NCBI GenBank assembly: GCA_022497145.1
Contig: MU385872.1
Coordinates: 62,001-126,000 of the forward strand
Direction: 5' to 3'
Length of the DNA stretch: 64,000 nucleotides
Origin: Rostrohypoxylon terebratum
Taxonomy: Eukaryota > Ascomycota > Sordariomycetes > Xylariales > Hypoxylaceae
Part shown: positions 35,090-46,140 of the stretch, piece by piece
Numbering within the stretch: the stretch's first letter is position 1
Layout of the letters: each line of letters starts with the position of its first letter
The notes under the pieces: model-generated
The model's database searches: none
The model's input: the letters and a program-made list of their open reading frames with translations, nothing else
Told to the model about the DNA's origin: nothing
Position numbers and translations under genes: made by a program

Positions 35090-35356
35090 CTACTCGACGT
35101 CAGTGCCGTACCCGTCAAAGAGGTGATGTTCACAAGCGGCGCAAATCGCCGTTCTCCTCTCATCAAGGGTGAGTTCGCATGTCCAGTCAAGGAGCCATTT
35201 GGGTTTGCCGTGTATCCAACCCGGTGTACAGTCAGCATAACACTTGATGTCATTCCGGACCTGTTTTAATTCAATTGTGCAGAGAACCATATCCACATTG
35301 ACTTCCTTTCCGTATATGATTAGAGTGTTGGCTGCTACTGATTGAATATTTTCCAT
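35090..35356 (-). CDS. Small Cys-containing protein, tandem copy 2 (88 aa)
   Basis: ATG at 35354-35356 and 88 codons plus stop, same strand as copy 1. It has NTLIIYGKEVNVDMVLC at the N-terminal half, KCYADCTPGWIHGKPKW in the middle and RRTAICAACEHHLFDG near the end. Compared with copy 1 it has two more Cys just before TPGW and a Trp-rich centre. Conserved spacing of TPGWxHG and ICxxC, equal length and adjacency indicate a tandem duplication that has since diverged. No family recognised. Confidence 0.55.
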   Translation of the reverse strand: MENIQSVAANTLIIYGKEVNVDMVLCTIELKQVRNDIKCYADCTPGWIHGKPKWLLDWTCELTLDERRTAICAACEHHLFDGYGTDVE

Positions 35357-35556
35357 GTCGCTTGAAGAACGTGTTGAAAGCTATGTGCTCGTCTTAAACA
35401 CAATCTTGGAGTAAAGAATAGCTAATTCATATATACCTACGTTGTACGAGCTATTATGTACTGTTCTTGGTGTACCAATAGAGGGATTGAGGGGACATTG
35501 ACAAAGATGAACCTGTTAAGTTCTCTTTGAAGGTCCTCGGCTCTCTAGACTCTAGT

Positions 35557-35596
35557 ACCTACCTAGGTCCTATATAGGTAGGTAGGTAGGTACTGT
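35557..35596. repeat. TAGG/CCTA inverted microsatellite
   Basis: TACCTACCTAGGTCC is followed by a TATA-like centre and four TAGG units, giving an imperfect inverted repeat next to the end of the GMC relic. Confidence 0.75.
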
Positions 35597-36215
35597 ACTC
35601 GACACTTGGAAGGTCTACCTGGACTGAAATCTTATGACTATCTAGTATATTCCTGTCGCTGATCCTCGAGAGCTCGAGGAGTTTAGGCGTATTGAATACA
35701 CCGGCGGCAAGTATGATCTCTTTTCTGATGATGAATGTCTCCGTCTTACCGTTGACCAAGGCACGTACGCCTGTGGCTTTGGCGGTGCCGGCGCCCGTCT
35801 CGGTGAACAGTATTCCCTGGACCTTGACTTCCGTAGGAATACGCACACTACCTAGGTCTGCGACGAATAGGAGCGCCGTACGCCAAGTCAGTGTAGCTCC
35901 GGGTTTTGGTCGCCCGATGATGGTTGCCGTATTGCTGTAACCACCGATCGAATTACCCGAGAATGGATCTGCGGGCGTTAATGACTACTGTTCTTATTTT
36001 CGTTTTACTCTGACCGTGTGGGGTGAATATCAAACTCAGCTTACCGGCGTTGGTGGCCTTGTTCAGATCGCGGAAGGCATCGATTCATGCCTTGCATAGA
36101 GGGGTTTGAATGACGCCTGGAAAGGATCCTGTGGCGCGATGAATACATGGCCGTTGATGGCCGAAGAGCCTTTCCCTGAGGATTTCGGATTGATCGGCCT
36201 CCTGCAAGGGAGAGG
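35597..36215 (-). pseudogene. GMC oxidoreductase relic
   Basis: Reading the minus strand, three conserved parts of the GMC flavoprotein family survive in order. The first is PINPKSSGKGSSAINGHVFI (36140-36215), matching the GGSSAIN motif of the FAD domain. The second is DPFSGNSIGGYSNTATI (about 35910-35970). The third is VNGKTETFIIRKEIILAAGV followed by FNTPKLLELSRISDRNIL (35640-35760). The N-terminal GxGxxG nucleotide-binding loop, roughly 130 residues between the first and second parts, and the whole C-terminal half with the catalytic His are missing. Stops and a frame change lie between the parts. It cannot encode a working enzyme. GMC enzymes include alcohol, aryl-alcohol and glucose oxidases; the subfamily cannot be told from this much. 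Confidence 0.8.
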
Positions 36216-36563
36216 CAGAATGACGCACATAAAGGACGCAACTCGATTCCAACAATGTAGACACAAAGAACGAAAACAGGGAATGCCAATACTTCAGGGT
36301 TATAAATAATGGATATCTAGGACTATGAAAAGTTCCAAGGTTGTGAGGATGTGGGTTAAAATCTTTCACTCGATTCTTGGTCTCGCTCGATATCCATGGA
36401 TAATAGCCTAGGCCTATACGGCAGTGGTTTTCTCCTTATATTCCAGCGGGCAATCACTATATTTTAGTGAGTAACCTTGGGGGGTAGGGAACCTCACTAT
36501 TATCCGTGGACGGGTACCACCTACACTAAAGGAAAACACCACGCCTGAAGTTCAAAATACCTT

Positions 36564-37121
36564 GTGCCACGCGGGTTAAACTCGACTTTTGTAAAAAGGA
36601 ATTTTTCAAGTTTAAAATCTGACCCGTCTTTTACGATCAGATTGGCTGCGGTAGTTCCACGCATCTACGTGATAAGATGGGAGATTAATCCTTTTAGACG
36701 TTTTGATCTCTTCATTGCGGAGCTTGACAATCTGATCGATCATCTGCAGCTCCGCTCCAGAGGATTTTACATGCTCGGCCAGAGCTGGGGCAGCATGCTT
36801 GCCGAGATGTATGCTGCACGTCGGCCGGAAGGATTGAAGAAACTCGTCATTTGTGGCTCGCCCGCTAGCTTTCCCCTCTTTGTCGAGGGTGGTAAGCGAC
36901 TGCAGGGAATTCTAGAGGAGGGCGATCGTAATGGCAATATCGACACTCCCGAATATGAGCGGGCTAGCAGAGGGTTTTATGAGCGACATGTCTGTCGAGT
37001 TGATCCGTTGCCTCTGCCGGTGCCGCAGTCATTCATCCACTTGAAGGATGATCCGACTGCGTATAACACGATGCAAGGAGGAATCCGGGGAAGTCTTGCG
37101 TTCTCGCAATACCTAATATAA
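36564..37121 (+). pseudogene. Proline iminopeptidase-like (S33 alpha/beta hydrolase) relic
   Basis: The frame encodes the middle of a fungal S33 peptidase: FDLFIAELDNLIDHLQLRSR, then the nucleophile elbow GQSWGSMLAEMYAARRPEGL, then RASRGFYERHVCRVDPLPLP and DDPTAYNTMQGG. The N-terminal HGGPG oxyanion segment is absent, there is no ATG at the 5' end of the homology, and the frame ends soon after TMQGG, so the catalytic Asp and His are lost. The family removes N-terminal proline from peptides. It lies 350 nt from the GMC relic and points away from it, as in a decayed gene cluster. Confidence 0.8.
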
Positions 37122-40100
37122 ATACCTGGTACATGTTTAAGTGCATGTTTATCTGTAATACCTGTATTTATTTCTTGCCTACCGCCGGCAGCCGCTGACG
37201 TGGTGTACAATACAGGTAGGTACCTAGGTCCTAGGTCCTAGATATCTTTCCCCCCTGTATGGATGTCTTGAATTACAGCGCCACTAGACCTAGTGGCTGC
37301 GCTCTACCAATCTCTCATGGTAGCCTCTCTTTATCTCGCAGCAAATTTGGAACTCATTTAAGCAGCTCAACTCTGTTTCTCTTTTCATCATCCACTTAGG
37401 TAGGTAGCCAAAAACAATTAAGTGACCAATTCAGTGATATTCGAAAGGATGAAGGCAACAATGGTCGTAATCATCATTGCCTATTGCTATAACCAGCCAA
37501 GAATAACATCGGCATCATTGCTCTCCAAACAACTACAACCATCATAACCTCGAAAAGCTCTCCGTACTTCCAACCTAGAAAAATCAACGTCATTTTCCCT
37601 TCTTGCTTTTCTAGAATGTCCGATCTCCGTTGGTCGTGCGCCACGCACGTAGAGCGGACAGGGAATCGGGAGTTATTCAAGGCTACAACATTCGTCAACA
37701 GACAAGATTTTGCCATCTACAACCAACTTCTAGCAACAAAGACAGACCCGCAACTTTTCTAGGCATTCGGTGTGCGAAACCACGAACATGGCACCCTCAA
37801 AAGGAGCACACGGATGATAGTGAAGTATCAAGAGGAGGTCGCTGTAGGTCTAGAAACCCTGGGGAGAGAGGCCTGTTGGCAGTTACCAAGGCAGTCCTAT
37901 GCATGTATACCGTGTTTCCCGATAAGGAGCGGTTTTCAGCTCCTCACGCAATAACTTCGCCATTTCCTATGCCTTGAGTTCCGCCCCGCGAAACCAAGTT
38001 TTCATGCGTCTGATCTTCCAGGTGTCGAAGAAAAAACACCATTCGATCATACGTCGCCTCGACAGACAACGATGCCTGCTCCGTTATTTGTGGCGAAGCA
38101 GCGCCTACCTAACCCTCAATGTTACAACTAGCCGATTAAATGGTTATATACCTAATTCATTACCGAAGTGCGTTCGCGAAACTGTCGTTAGAAGAACGGT
38201 GATGCTTTCCTTGGAAGTCAAGGAGTTGTTAGGGATCCCTAGGCTCAGTCTGAGGAGCCTGTCAAAATGTAGCATGGTAGGTACTTAGTAAGAGATGACT
38301 CATCCACTATATCTCATATATCTCATATATCTCATAGGTTAGATTACCTAGCTCTTAGAAGTCAAGAAAGAAACGTTGTTTTTCAATAGTCGAGCGGCAA
38401 AAACATATAGAAAGAATAAGATAATAGAATAGAAAGATAAAAAGAGAGTTGAGGGATACGAAGATGATTGCAAAGCACGGGGACATACGAATAGAACTTT
38501 TTGTGTCTTCTCCTGAGATAGGATGACTAATAGACTAGAAATATTGAGATTTCTTGACCCCTATTACCTAGTCGCATATCATAACAACAATTCCAGTTTC
38601 ATACGGTCTGACCAACGATTGTCAATAATCACTCTGACCAGTCTCGTGAGTACCTACCTAGCTTGGCAAACTGTGAAATCTGCAAGACACTGAACGGTGA
38701 TACTACCACAAACATCACAGACGCCACAATTACTCAAAGGGGAGAGCCAAGGCAACGATGTCGGCAGATTTTCCATTCGAGCAGAGAGGAGGTCTCTACA
38801 AAAGGGCTTGGAGAAAGCTGATCATTCGGAGCACGGGGAGCCAATGAGTCGCCGGGACGGCTCGTAGAGGGACCCTAGCCATCCAATTATATAGGATCTA
38901 TTCTGTATTACTTCATGGGTAACAATCGTCACTGTAGATAGAAGATACCAGAAAAGGGGCTATTCCGGACAACGGGTTCATACGCCAATTATCATTCTCG
39001 GGAGGTAAACTTCGCAGTTATATAGCCTATCACAGGGGTAATAAGCAGATAAAAGTGAATAATCGGCCACCGAGGTATTTTCCGTTGAATGTTTTGTGAT
39101 CATATTCCATGGCTGAGTCAATATTCCTAGCATGAGGTGCATTCGCTTAAGCATGTCTTCAACTGAACTACAACTCACTCCGAGTCCTTGCAGAACTATC
39201 ACAGCCCACATTCCTCTCAGCCAACGCCAAAAACCCACAATTTCTATTTGTCTTTTCACTTCCTTATCTTTCCGTCTAAGGAGCCGGGTATTTACTAGGT
39301 ATGCATGTGTGAGACACTTGTGACGAGGATTTGTATTTGGGAAAACCACTTTAACAATGGATCAGAGGTAAAATTATCAATGTGTATCTAGGATTCTAGG
39401 TATATACCTATTCATTCATTGAGATGACTGTCTGCAGAGACGAATAGTTGTTTCTTAGAATCAGATATATTGGAAGAGCTGAAAACTCAGCTTCTCGGCT
39501 ATGGCTGGGTTTTTGCCAGGCCTTTTTTTCGGGGCCATTTTCCATTCCACCACATCAAAAAGGAACATTTCGTCATTGAAGCTTGGATACATGACTAAAG
39601 GAACCATACACTTCGTTGGCTAATTTTCCAAAGCAGGCGCCTAGGAGTGAACAAAGCTTCATAGGTTCGCTCCAACCAACAGCTACAACAGAACGAATAC
39701 CTAATTCCCTCGCCCGATCCCCCTGAACGCAAGAACAAAAGTCGTCTTAAAATCATCTCATTTGTCCGTATCAAAGGACGAAGCAGCCCCTTTACAACAC
39801 CGGCGTGAAGATCATCTCTACCGATTCGGCGTGCCGTAGTATTCTAGGACTCGTGCAAAAAACCTGCCTCCGCGAACCAACAACCCAGAACCCTTTTCCC
39901 CCTATCCAGCCCGGCGATCGCCACTGCGAAACACCTCACCCAGATTAAACAGGCGGCGCAGCCTGACTGAGGTTGCCTAGAAGAACATAATATAATAACC
40001 GCTCGAGAGCTGAACATCAAGCGATGATCCCGCGCGTCCGACTTCCCAAGACGGGACTAAAGATAGTTGATCTTCCAGCTGAGTCAAGCTGGAAGCCCGG

Positions 40101-41930
40101 GCAATGGCCGGTACCTAGTATCTACCTAGGCTATTATACGCTGGCAGGTAACGTGAGCTTAAACGTACGTACCGTACCGGGTTGCCGGCAACTGTCACTT
40201 GACAATCTGCCGAACGGGAAGGACGCAGTCGGCAAAGCGCCAAACCGTTTCGCTGCATGCGACTCTACCCATACCCATAATCCGCCCACGTACCATACTA
40301 TACTATCCATACCATACCGTACCTAGTATACCTAGTCGCAATTATGCTGTACTGTCGATGTGGATCGGCTAGCAATCTCGCGAGGCTTTTTTATACCGTC
40401 CCAGCTGCGGTGCCGATGTAACCAAAAAAGGCGCCTGCATTACCGCCACGGCGGCGTGTTCGTAGAGATGAAGGAATACGTAAATGTACATACGTTTGTA
40501 GATACAGAATAAAAAGAATGGATCTCTCGTGACGCTGTGACGGGTCGCAATGTTGACCCGAGCCTGCTATCCCACTCACACCTGCGTCGCGGCAAAGCTA
40601 TTTATATTCGATTTGCGCTTCGGCAGTCGGGAGAGAGGAGCGCGGTCGACACGTCAGCTGTCGTGTGTTCTACTCGACATCATGGTTAAAGTTGTTTGAC
40701 GCAAATACATTACTGTTAAGATTACTCGATTGAATTCGTCATGGCGTTCTCCTTGTGCCTTTCCCTCTGCCGTCGCCACATTTTATATGCGATGCGCGTG
40801 TTCATGCGCGCAAAGCATAATACCTGCTAGAGGGATCTGCCGGCCAAGATGGTTTTTTTCGACGATTCGGCCTCTTGGGACCATACTTCGCCTTGCACCC
40901 GGTGAAAAGATCCGGTTATGTATAGTAATTTAAATTCAACGTAGCGTTGCGGTGGTACTGGAGGTCGTATACAAGTATACCACCGGCCGACAACGGAACC
41001 AAAAAGAAAAAAAAAACAGAAACAATCTTCGCGACTGTTTCCAAAATATCCTGCGGGTCTGAAGCACTTGTCTTTCACAGCTGCCAACGCTTCACCAATG
41101 GCTTAGGATACAACGTCGGGTACCGCAAGTACTTTCGGCCTGCCTCGAGGTGGCAGAATGAAACGTACGACGCTCAGACCCTCGTCCTCAGGTCGGGGCA
41201 CCGGTTCGTCAGTGCTCTCCTCCTCAGATTGATCTCCCTGGACTTGCGTTCGATGGATTCAGGTTCTCCGCACCAAGGCGCTGCTAGCCGGCACGACTAT
41301 ACCGAGAACCGCGTGAACATCGTGCGTATCTTGGCATATTTCAACTCTACATACGAGCTCTCCTGGCTCTGCTCAAATCACCTTACCTGCTTAACAGGTT
41401 GCCAAATATCACACCCCCAGACTGCTCCTACGAAATTATGTCAGCAATCGCATTCCTACGGGAATTCTAGGGTGGATTTAAGTGACGATAAATGACGAGG
41501 CCCATCGTGCGATTTGGGGTATCTAAAAAGGAGCGAAGACTGCAATACGCGTTTCGATTACGGGGGAAAAGGGGGCTCGTTAAAACTGGATCGTCCCTCA
41601 TGTGGTCTTCCTACATGAATTGTCTTCTTGGGGGTGAATGCCTTGGACAACGGGTTGCGGCGGATATTTCCTGACCGGCGCACTTGACCGGTCATTCGTC
41701 CAAACATTCGAAGAATTACGTGGGTAGCAAAAACAGAATGTTACTATTGGCTTGGAAAATTCGAAGGTGCTGATAAATGCTATCGTCGTCTTCTTTCGGC
41801 TTCATGATCCTTGACCGTCATTTTTCCGTCAGTGGGATGAGCCGAGATCTCGTGGGATAACGGTCAAAGTGGTAGGTGTTGCGAATGGTATTGCATTGCC
41901 TTGACGTATCTTTTTTTTTCAGAACTTTGT
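37122..41930. other. Gene-poor 4.8-kb region with weak coding traces
   Basis: No intact gene supported. A + strand frame from ATG 37618 reads MSDLRWSCATHVERTGNREL and onward for about 118 codons with one internal TAG near 37759; it may be a dead gene of unknown kind. A minus-strand trace at about 41040-41280 reads EEESTDEPVPRPEDEG, then SVVRFILPPRGRPKVLAVPD, a stop, then AIGEALAAVKDKCFRPAGYF. CCTAGG elements lie at 37217-37241 and about 40125-40133. The remainder is AT-rich. Confidence 0.45.
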
Positions 41931-41934
41931 TTCG

Positions 41935-42560
41935 AAAATCGTTGTGTAGTCATCCGCACTATACTTTAGGAAAACGTCCATTATCTTCCTGGCGGATTTG
42001 ACGGGGACGGCCTTAATATCTGGCGTATGTTAGGGGGGTAAATAGGCAATCTCGGCCGATATCGAACCTCGCTCTCTCAATGTCTGATTAATACTGTCCT
42101 GCTCACCAAGATTCGGGCAATCCTCATCGAAAATCGCTCGCTTTGAGATCCTTGTGTGAAGGCCCGGATGTCCCAAATCAAAGCTGTAACGATACATGAC
42201 AGAGTATGCTCTAGAACCTCTGAAAAAGTCCAGATTGTCTTAGATATCTAAGATTCCGCTGGGCACTAACAGCAAACCCCTTTGAGGGTAGCTTGCGATC
42301 TCCTGCAAGTATTGCCAAAATAACGCCGACTCCCATCGTATTGGTGGTTGAGTTTCGTCGATCTGCGCGGTGACGGTCTTAAAGCCCTCGTCGCCCATAG
42401 AAATTTCTCCACACACACGCGCGGCCTTCCAAGACATATCTTATACCAATTAGGGACCACCTTAGGACTGAAGCTATCGTGAATTTCGATAGGAGTTGCC
42501 TTGCAGATTAGTGTAGCTGCGCCGTCGCATTGGGGTAAAGCTACCAGAGAGTTTGATTTG
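41935..42560 (-). pseudogene. Decayed protein-coding gene, family not recognised
   Basis: Successive minus-strand segments read as protein with only isolated defects. These are FLVKSNSLVALPQCDGAATL and on to VVPNWYKICL (about 42440-42560), then a frame change, then SWKAARVCGEISMGDEGFKT to LLLVPSGILDI and a stop at 42240. In the same frame follow DNLDFFRGSRAYSVMYRYSF, then HTRISKRAIFDEDCPNLGEQ, then SISAEIAYLPP and a stop near 42036, and finally KAVPVKSARKIMDVFLKYSA. Together about 200 residues, with at least one frameshift and two stops. Intron retention might explain one defect but not all. No function assigned. Confidence 0.5.
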
Positions 42561-43766
42561 ACGAGGAAAATCTGTCAGCCATAGCGACTAGGCCGTGATG
42601 TAATGGAAAACTGCCTAAGTTAAGCTATAATGAAGCAAAGGCGAATTCAGGTGTACTTGTGACGATGTTGTAGGTGCCTGATGCGCCGGTTAGCGGTTTT
42701 GATGAACACCATGGAAATTCTAGGAATCTAGGTAGAATAATTCTCATCATTCTGATTATGCGTTAATAGGTAACCTCGCCTTTGGTAGACGCCTAGACTG
42801 GCTAGCGACGACAGCACACCGAACGCGGTGGACAATGTGTGAATCTATGTCCTTGGAACCGGAGAGGAGTAAACGGCCAATACGGTGTCGAGAATGGAAT
42901 ACTTTGTACTTAGTTGTCGTTATAATCCAACTCCCTACGACTCCATTGGCGGGATTTGAGTTTCACGACTTCGAGGAAGCATCCGTCGGGTCCCGTACCC
43001 ACTTCCATAAGGATGAAGTTCAAAAATAGCTTTGCCTAATGTGAGTATGCATGTGTAATACAGGGCAAATCCTGAGTTGAAACATCCTCAAATTCCTCGA
43101 TGCTCACACCACATCAAGAGTCACCATATGTGACGCTCTCACGCATTAGCACGTGAAGGAGGGTGCTGGACAAGGGGCTTGTCGGTGGAGTTTTGTTTTC
43201 AAGCCCAACTTACTGTGTTAGGTATTCCGCAACACCATATATGCACGATCTATTAGGCAGGCTGGCGTTTATAGTACATACATAGCAGGATGCAGTCAAT
43301 CCCGAGCTTTGCCATACTCGAGCTCGCGGACTTACATTGCTGATCAGGGCGACTGTCGCCTGCTGATCGCGACGCTGTCGACTCCCAACTGGAAGAGATC
43401 CACAAGAAACTATTGCCTGGTCTCTCGTAATCTGGTGATACTGTATAGTGAGAAAATATTCCTACCGCGTCACGCATATTTTAGTTTATGAGTTTGTAGT
43501 TAGATGGCGCAAGGAACTGGAATAAGAACGAGGCTTTGACAAATTTCCACTTTTCGAAAAGAGCTAGAAGGACCCAAGACTAAACATCCTGTGAATACCA
43601 GTTGCTAGTGATCAGCAAAGACTGCCTAACGCGAGGATTATTTACCTCCCGTACGCAGAAGCGTATGGATTAGATCCGGGTGGCGTTGGTTCCTGACACC
43701 AATACTCACTCCTTGCGCTGACCTGGCTTTTGTCGAGCCGGAAATCGCCCCATAGCGCCTGATGAG

Positions 43767-43900
43767 TTGGTAACGGGACCATATCCCCGGGTAATACGCA
43801 GCCAGCGAAGGATACGTCGATACGTCTATAACATCATCGATGGCAAACTAGATCCCGACGGCTTCGACGGCTCTAAGCATATCTTGTCTGGGTCGCCATC
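43767..43900 (+). pseudogene. Possible multicopper oxidase N-terminal scrap
   Basis: The segment reads RRIRRYVYNIIDGKLDPDGF followed by DGSKHILSGSP. This resembles the first conserved block of fungal laccase-like multicopper oxidases (R-x-Y-x-F/Y-N-I ... PDG ... NG-x-x-P). The copper-ligand HWHG motif that should follow within about 50 residues is absent. Short match, low certainty. Confidence 0.25.
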
Positions 43901-45703
43901 TGATAAGCTGGTCGGTGGGTGTGCCATTGTGCCTTACAACATGTCAAGGCTCCCCGCTTCCCATGGACGTAGTATGCAGGCAGATGAGAGGCAATGAGTT
44001 AATGTCGCACGTGGCAGGGCGCAGACAGGAAGAGGCCCTCGTGATATGGAATTTTTGGGGGTGCGTGGAAAACGAGAGGACCTAGAGGCGAGAATGCTCC
44101 GAACAACGAGACTTGGCCCCAGCAAGCGCCGATCTCTGGGTACTAGACCTGGAGGAGAGGATATCCGCCTCCATAATGTCTGATTGGCCGGACACGTTGG
44201 ACGAGCGTCGCGGAAGTTATGGGATCGGCACTTCCAGGCAGCTTCTTGTCGGTGAACTGCCTCCTCTTTTTTTTTTCCTTGTTTCGACGAGATACTATTA
44301 CTATGTAGGGTCTCCGTGATTCAGCGTGGGATAGCATTGACGAGAACTGAGGGGGGCGGACATGCCGAGCTTCTGAAAGTGTCGTGGATGGAGTAACCAA
44401 GCAGCCATTTCTACCTATCAACTCCATAGACCTAGTAATAGAAATGCTGGGTGAGGGTTCCTCACAGCCGTGCTGTACTACTATTACGTGGTGATGGATG
44501 ACACAAGAGCCACATTATACAACTGGTGAATGAGCTGATAACTGTGGTGGTGCCGGTGTCGTTATGTCAGATATTGGATGCAGTGTGTAGCGATGGTATG
44601 ATAGGCTAATTCCAGGTTGGTATAGAAAGGATAGGAGGAATAGGAGGAATTGGAGGAGGGATAGGAGGGATAGGGGAGGCAACAACAAGGTGAGGCTTGC
44701 AGGTTCCGACCTAAACACCTAAGCACCTAAGCACCTACTAGGTAAGCACCTAAGCAAAGCACCTGGCAGCTATTAAACAGCTAAACTAAAAAACCGCTTA
44801 TTAGACTTTTGGAGAGGCGGGCACTAATCAAATAGCGTCATTCAGGTGCAATTAGGTGGTAGAACACCTTATCGGGTATGGATAACCTTGGAAGTTGGAA
44901 CTATGTTGTTTTGTACCTTATAATGGGTACATATATACCATACCTTACAGTGCATACACAGGTTCGATCATCTGAATGGTCGAATTACATACCTACTCTG
45001 TCGCAACGTCGACCTAGTACATGTAATGCTGTATATACTATATACTATACATGTGCTGCAATTTGGTTGACGGATGCAGGTATACGTAATATAGTATCCA
45101 GAATATCTTACACGAGTTTTTGAAGGGGCAGAGGAGTCTTTGAGAACCTTGGAAGTCTTCAAGGTTGGAAAGTCTTGAAAGTCTTGTCAAAAATGACATT
45201 GTAACGCTCAGTGAGGGGGATCGAACTACAACATTTGGAACCTTGGAAGTATTTCCGTACCTAAGGTATCCGTTCGGGGACTACACAGGTACATGCGTTG
45301 ACGGATTGGGCTGTGATGTCATTGATGTTCCACAACATACGCACAAGCAGCGGCAACCAGCAGGAGATCGCGAAAGGGGAATCGAGAAATGACAAAGCTT
45401 ATGAAGGGTCCTATAAGTTCGAGGGGAATTTGGAGAAGCTTTCGGGGGCTGAGATTAAAGGGTCTCGGATGTATCATTGTACTCGGGTCGGCGCAGTGGC
45501 TGACACACATGGATCATGACCTGAATGAACGCGGGGGCGAGCGGAATTTCTTGAAGGTCTCACCATCGAAATATTGGTTGTCTATCCAATACAATACTAC
45601 CTAGGTCCTATGTAGGCCTGCTATGTAGGTAGGATGTCTGTATCATGGATTGAACATCTATGTATGGATGTGTGTACATACATACATACTGTAGTAGTAC
45701 TAG

Positions 45704-45743
45704 GTATGTATGTATGTATGTATGTATGTATGTATGTATGTAG
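45704..45743. repeat. (TATG)n microsatellite
   Basis: About ten uninterrupted TATG units, with an oppositely oriented CATA run just upstream (45677-45689), so the region can form a hairpin. Confidence 0.95.
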
Positions 45744-46120
45744 GGTCCGGTGAGAGCTACCTATTACTATTATGCCGCTTGCCCTTTTATTGTCTTTTCA
45801 TGTCCTCTTCGCGCTTGGTTTGGAGACACATGTCGTCACTTGTGATCCTGCACGACGATTTTGGTAAGTAGCCACGTTAAATGCCTCGTGGCATCGGACA
45901 ATACCAAACTTGAGGAGGTCCAGAGAAAAACATGTCAATGCATTGAAGAAACCCGAAGAGGTTGAGAATCAAAAGACGGCGCAGTCGGGGCTTCTTAACA
46001 GAATTGCCGTCAATTGCAAGGCTCGAAATGAGGATTGACTAATACACCTTCCAAGGAAGGAAATGATTTGACGGCGGGTAGTGCATGTACTATGTAGAAA
46101 ATAAGAAGAGAAGAAGAGAG

Positions 46121-46140
46121 GGAGAGAGAGAGAGAGAGAG
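46121..46140. repeat. (GA)n microsatellite
   Basis: A run of about ten GA units preceded by AAGAAGAG repeats and followed by an A-run; intergenic. Confidence 0.9.
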
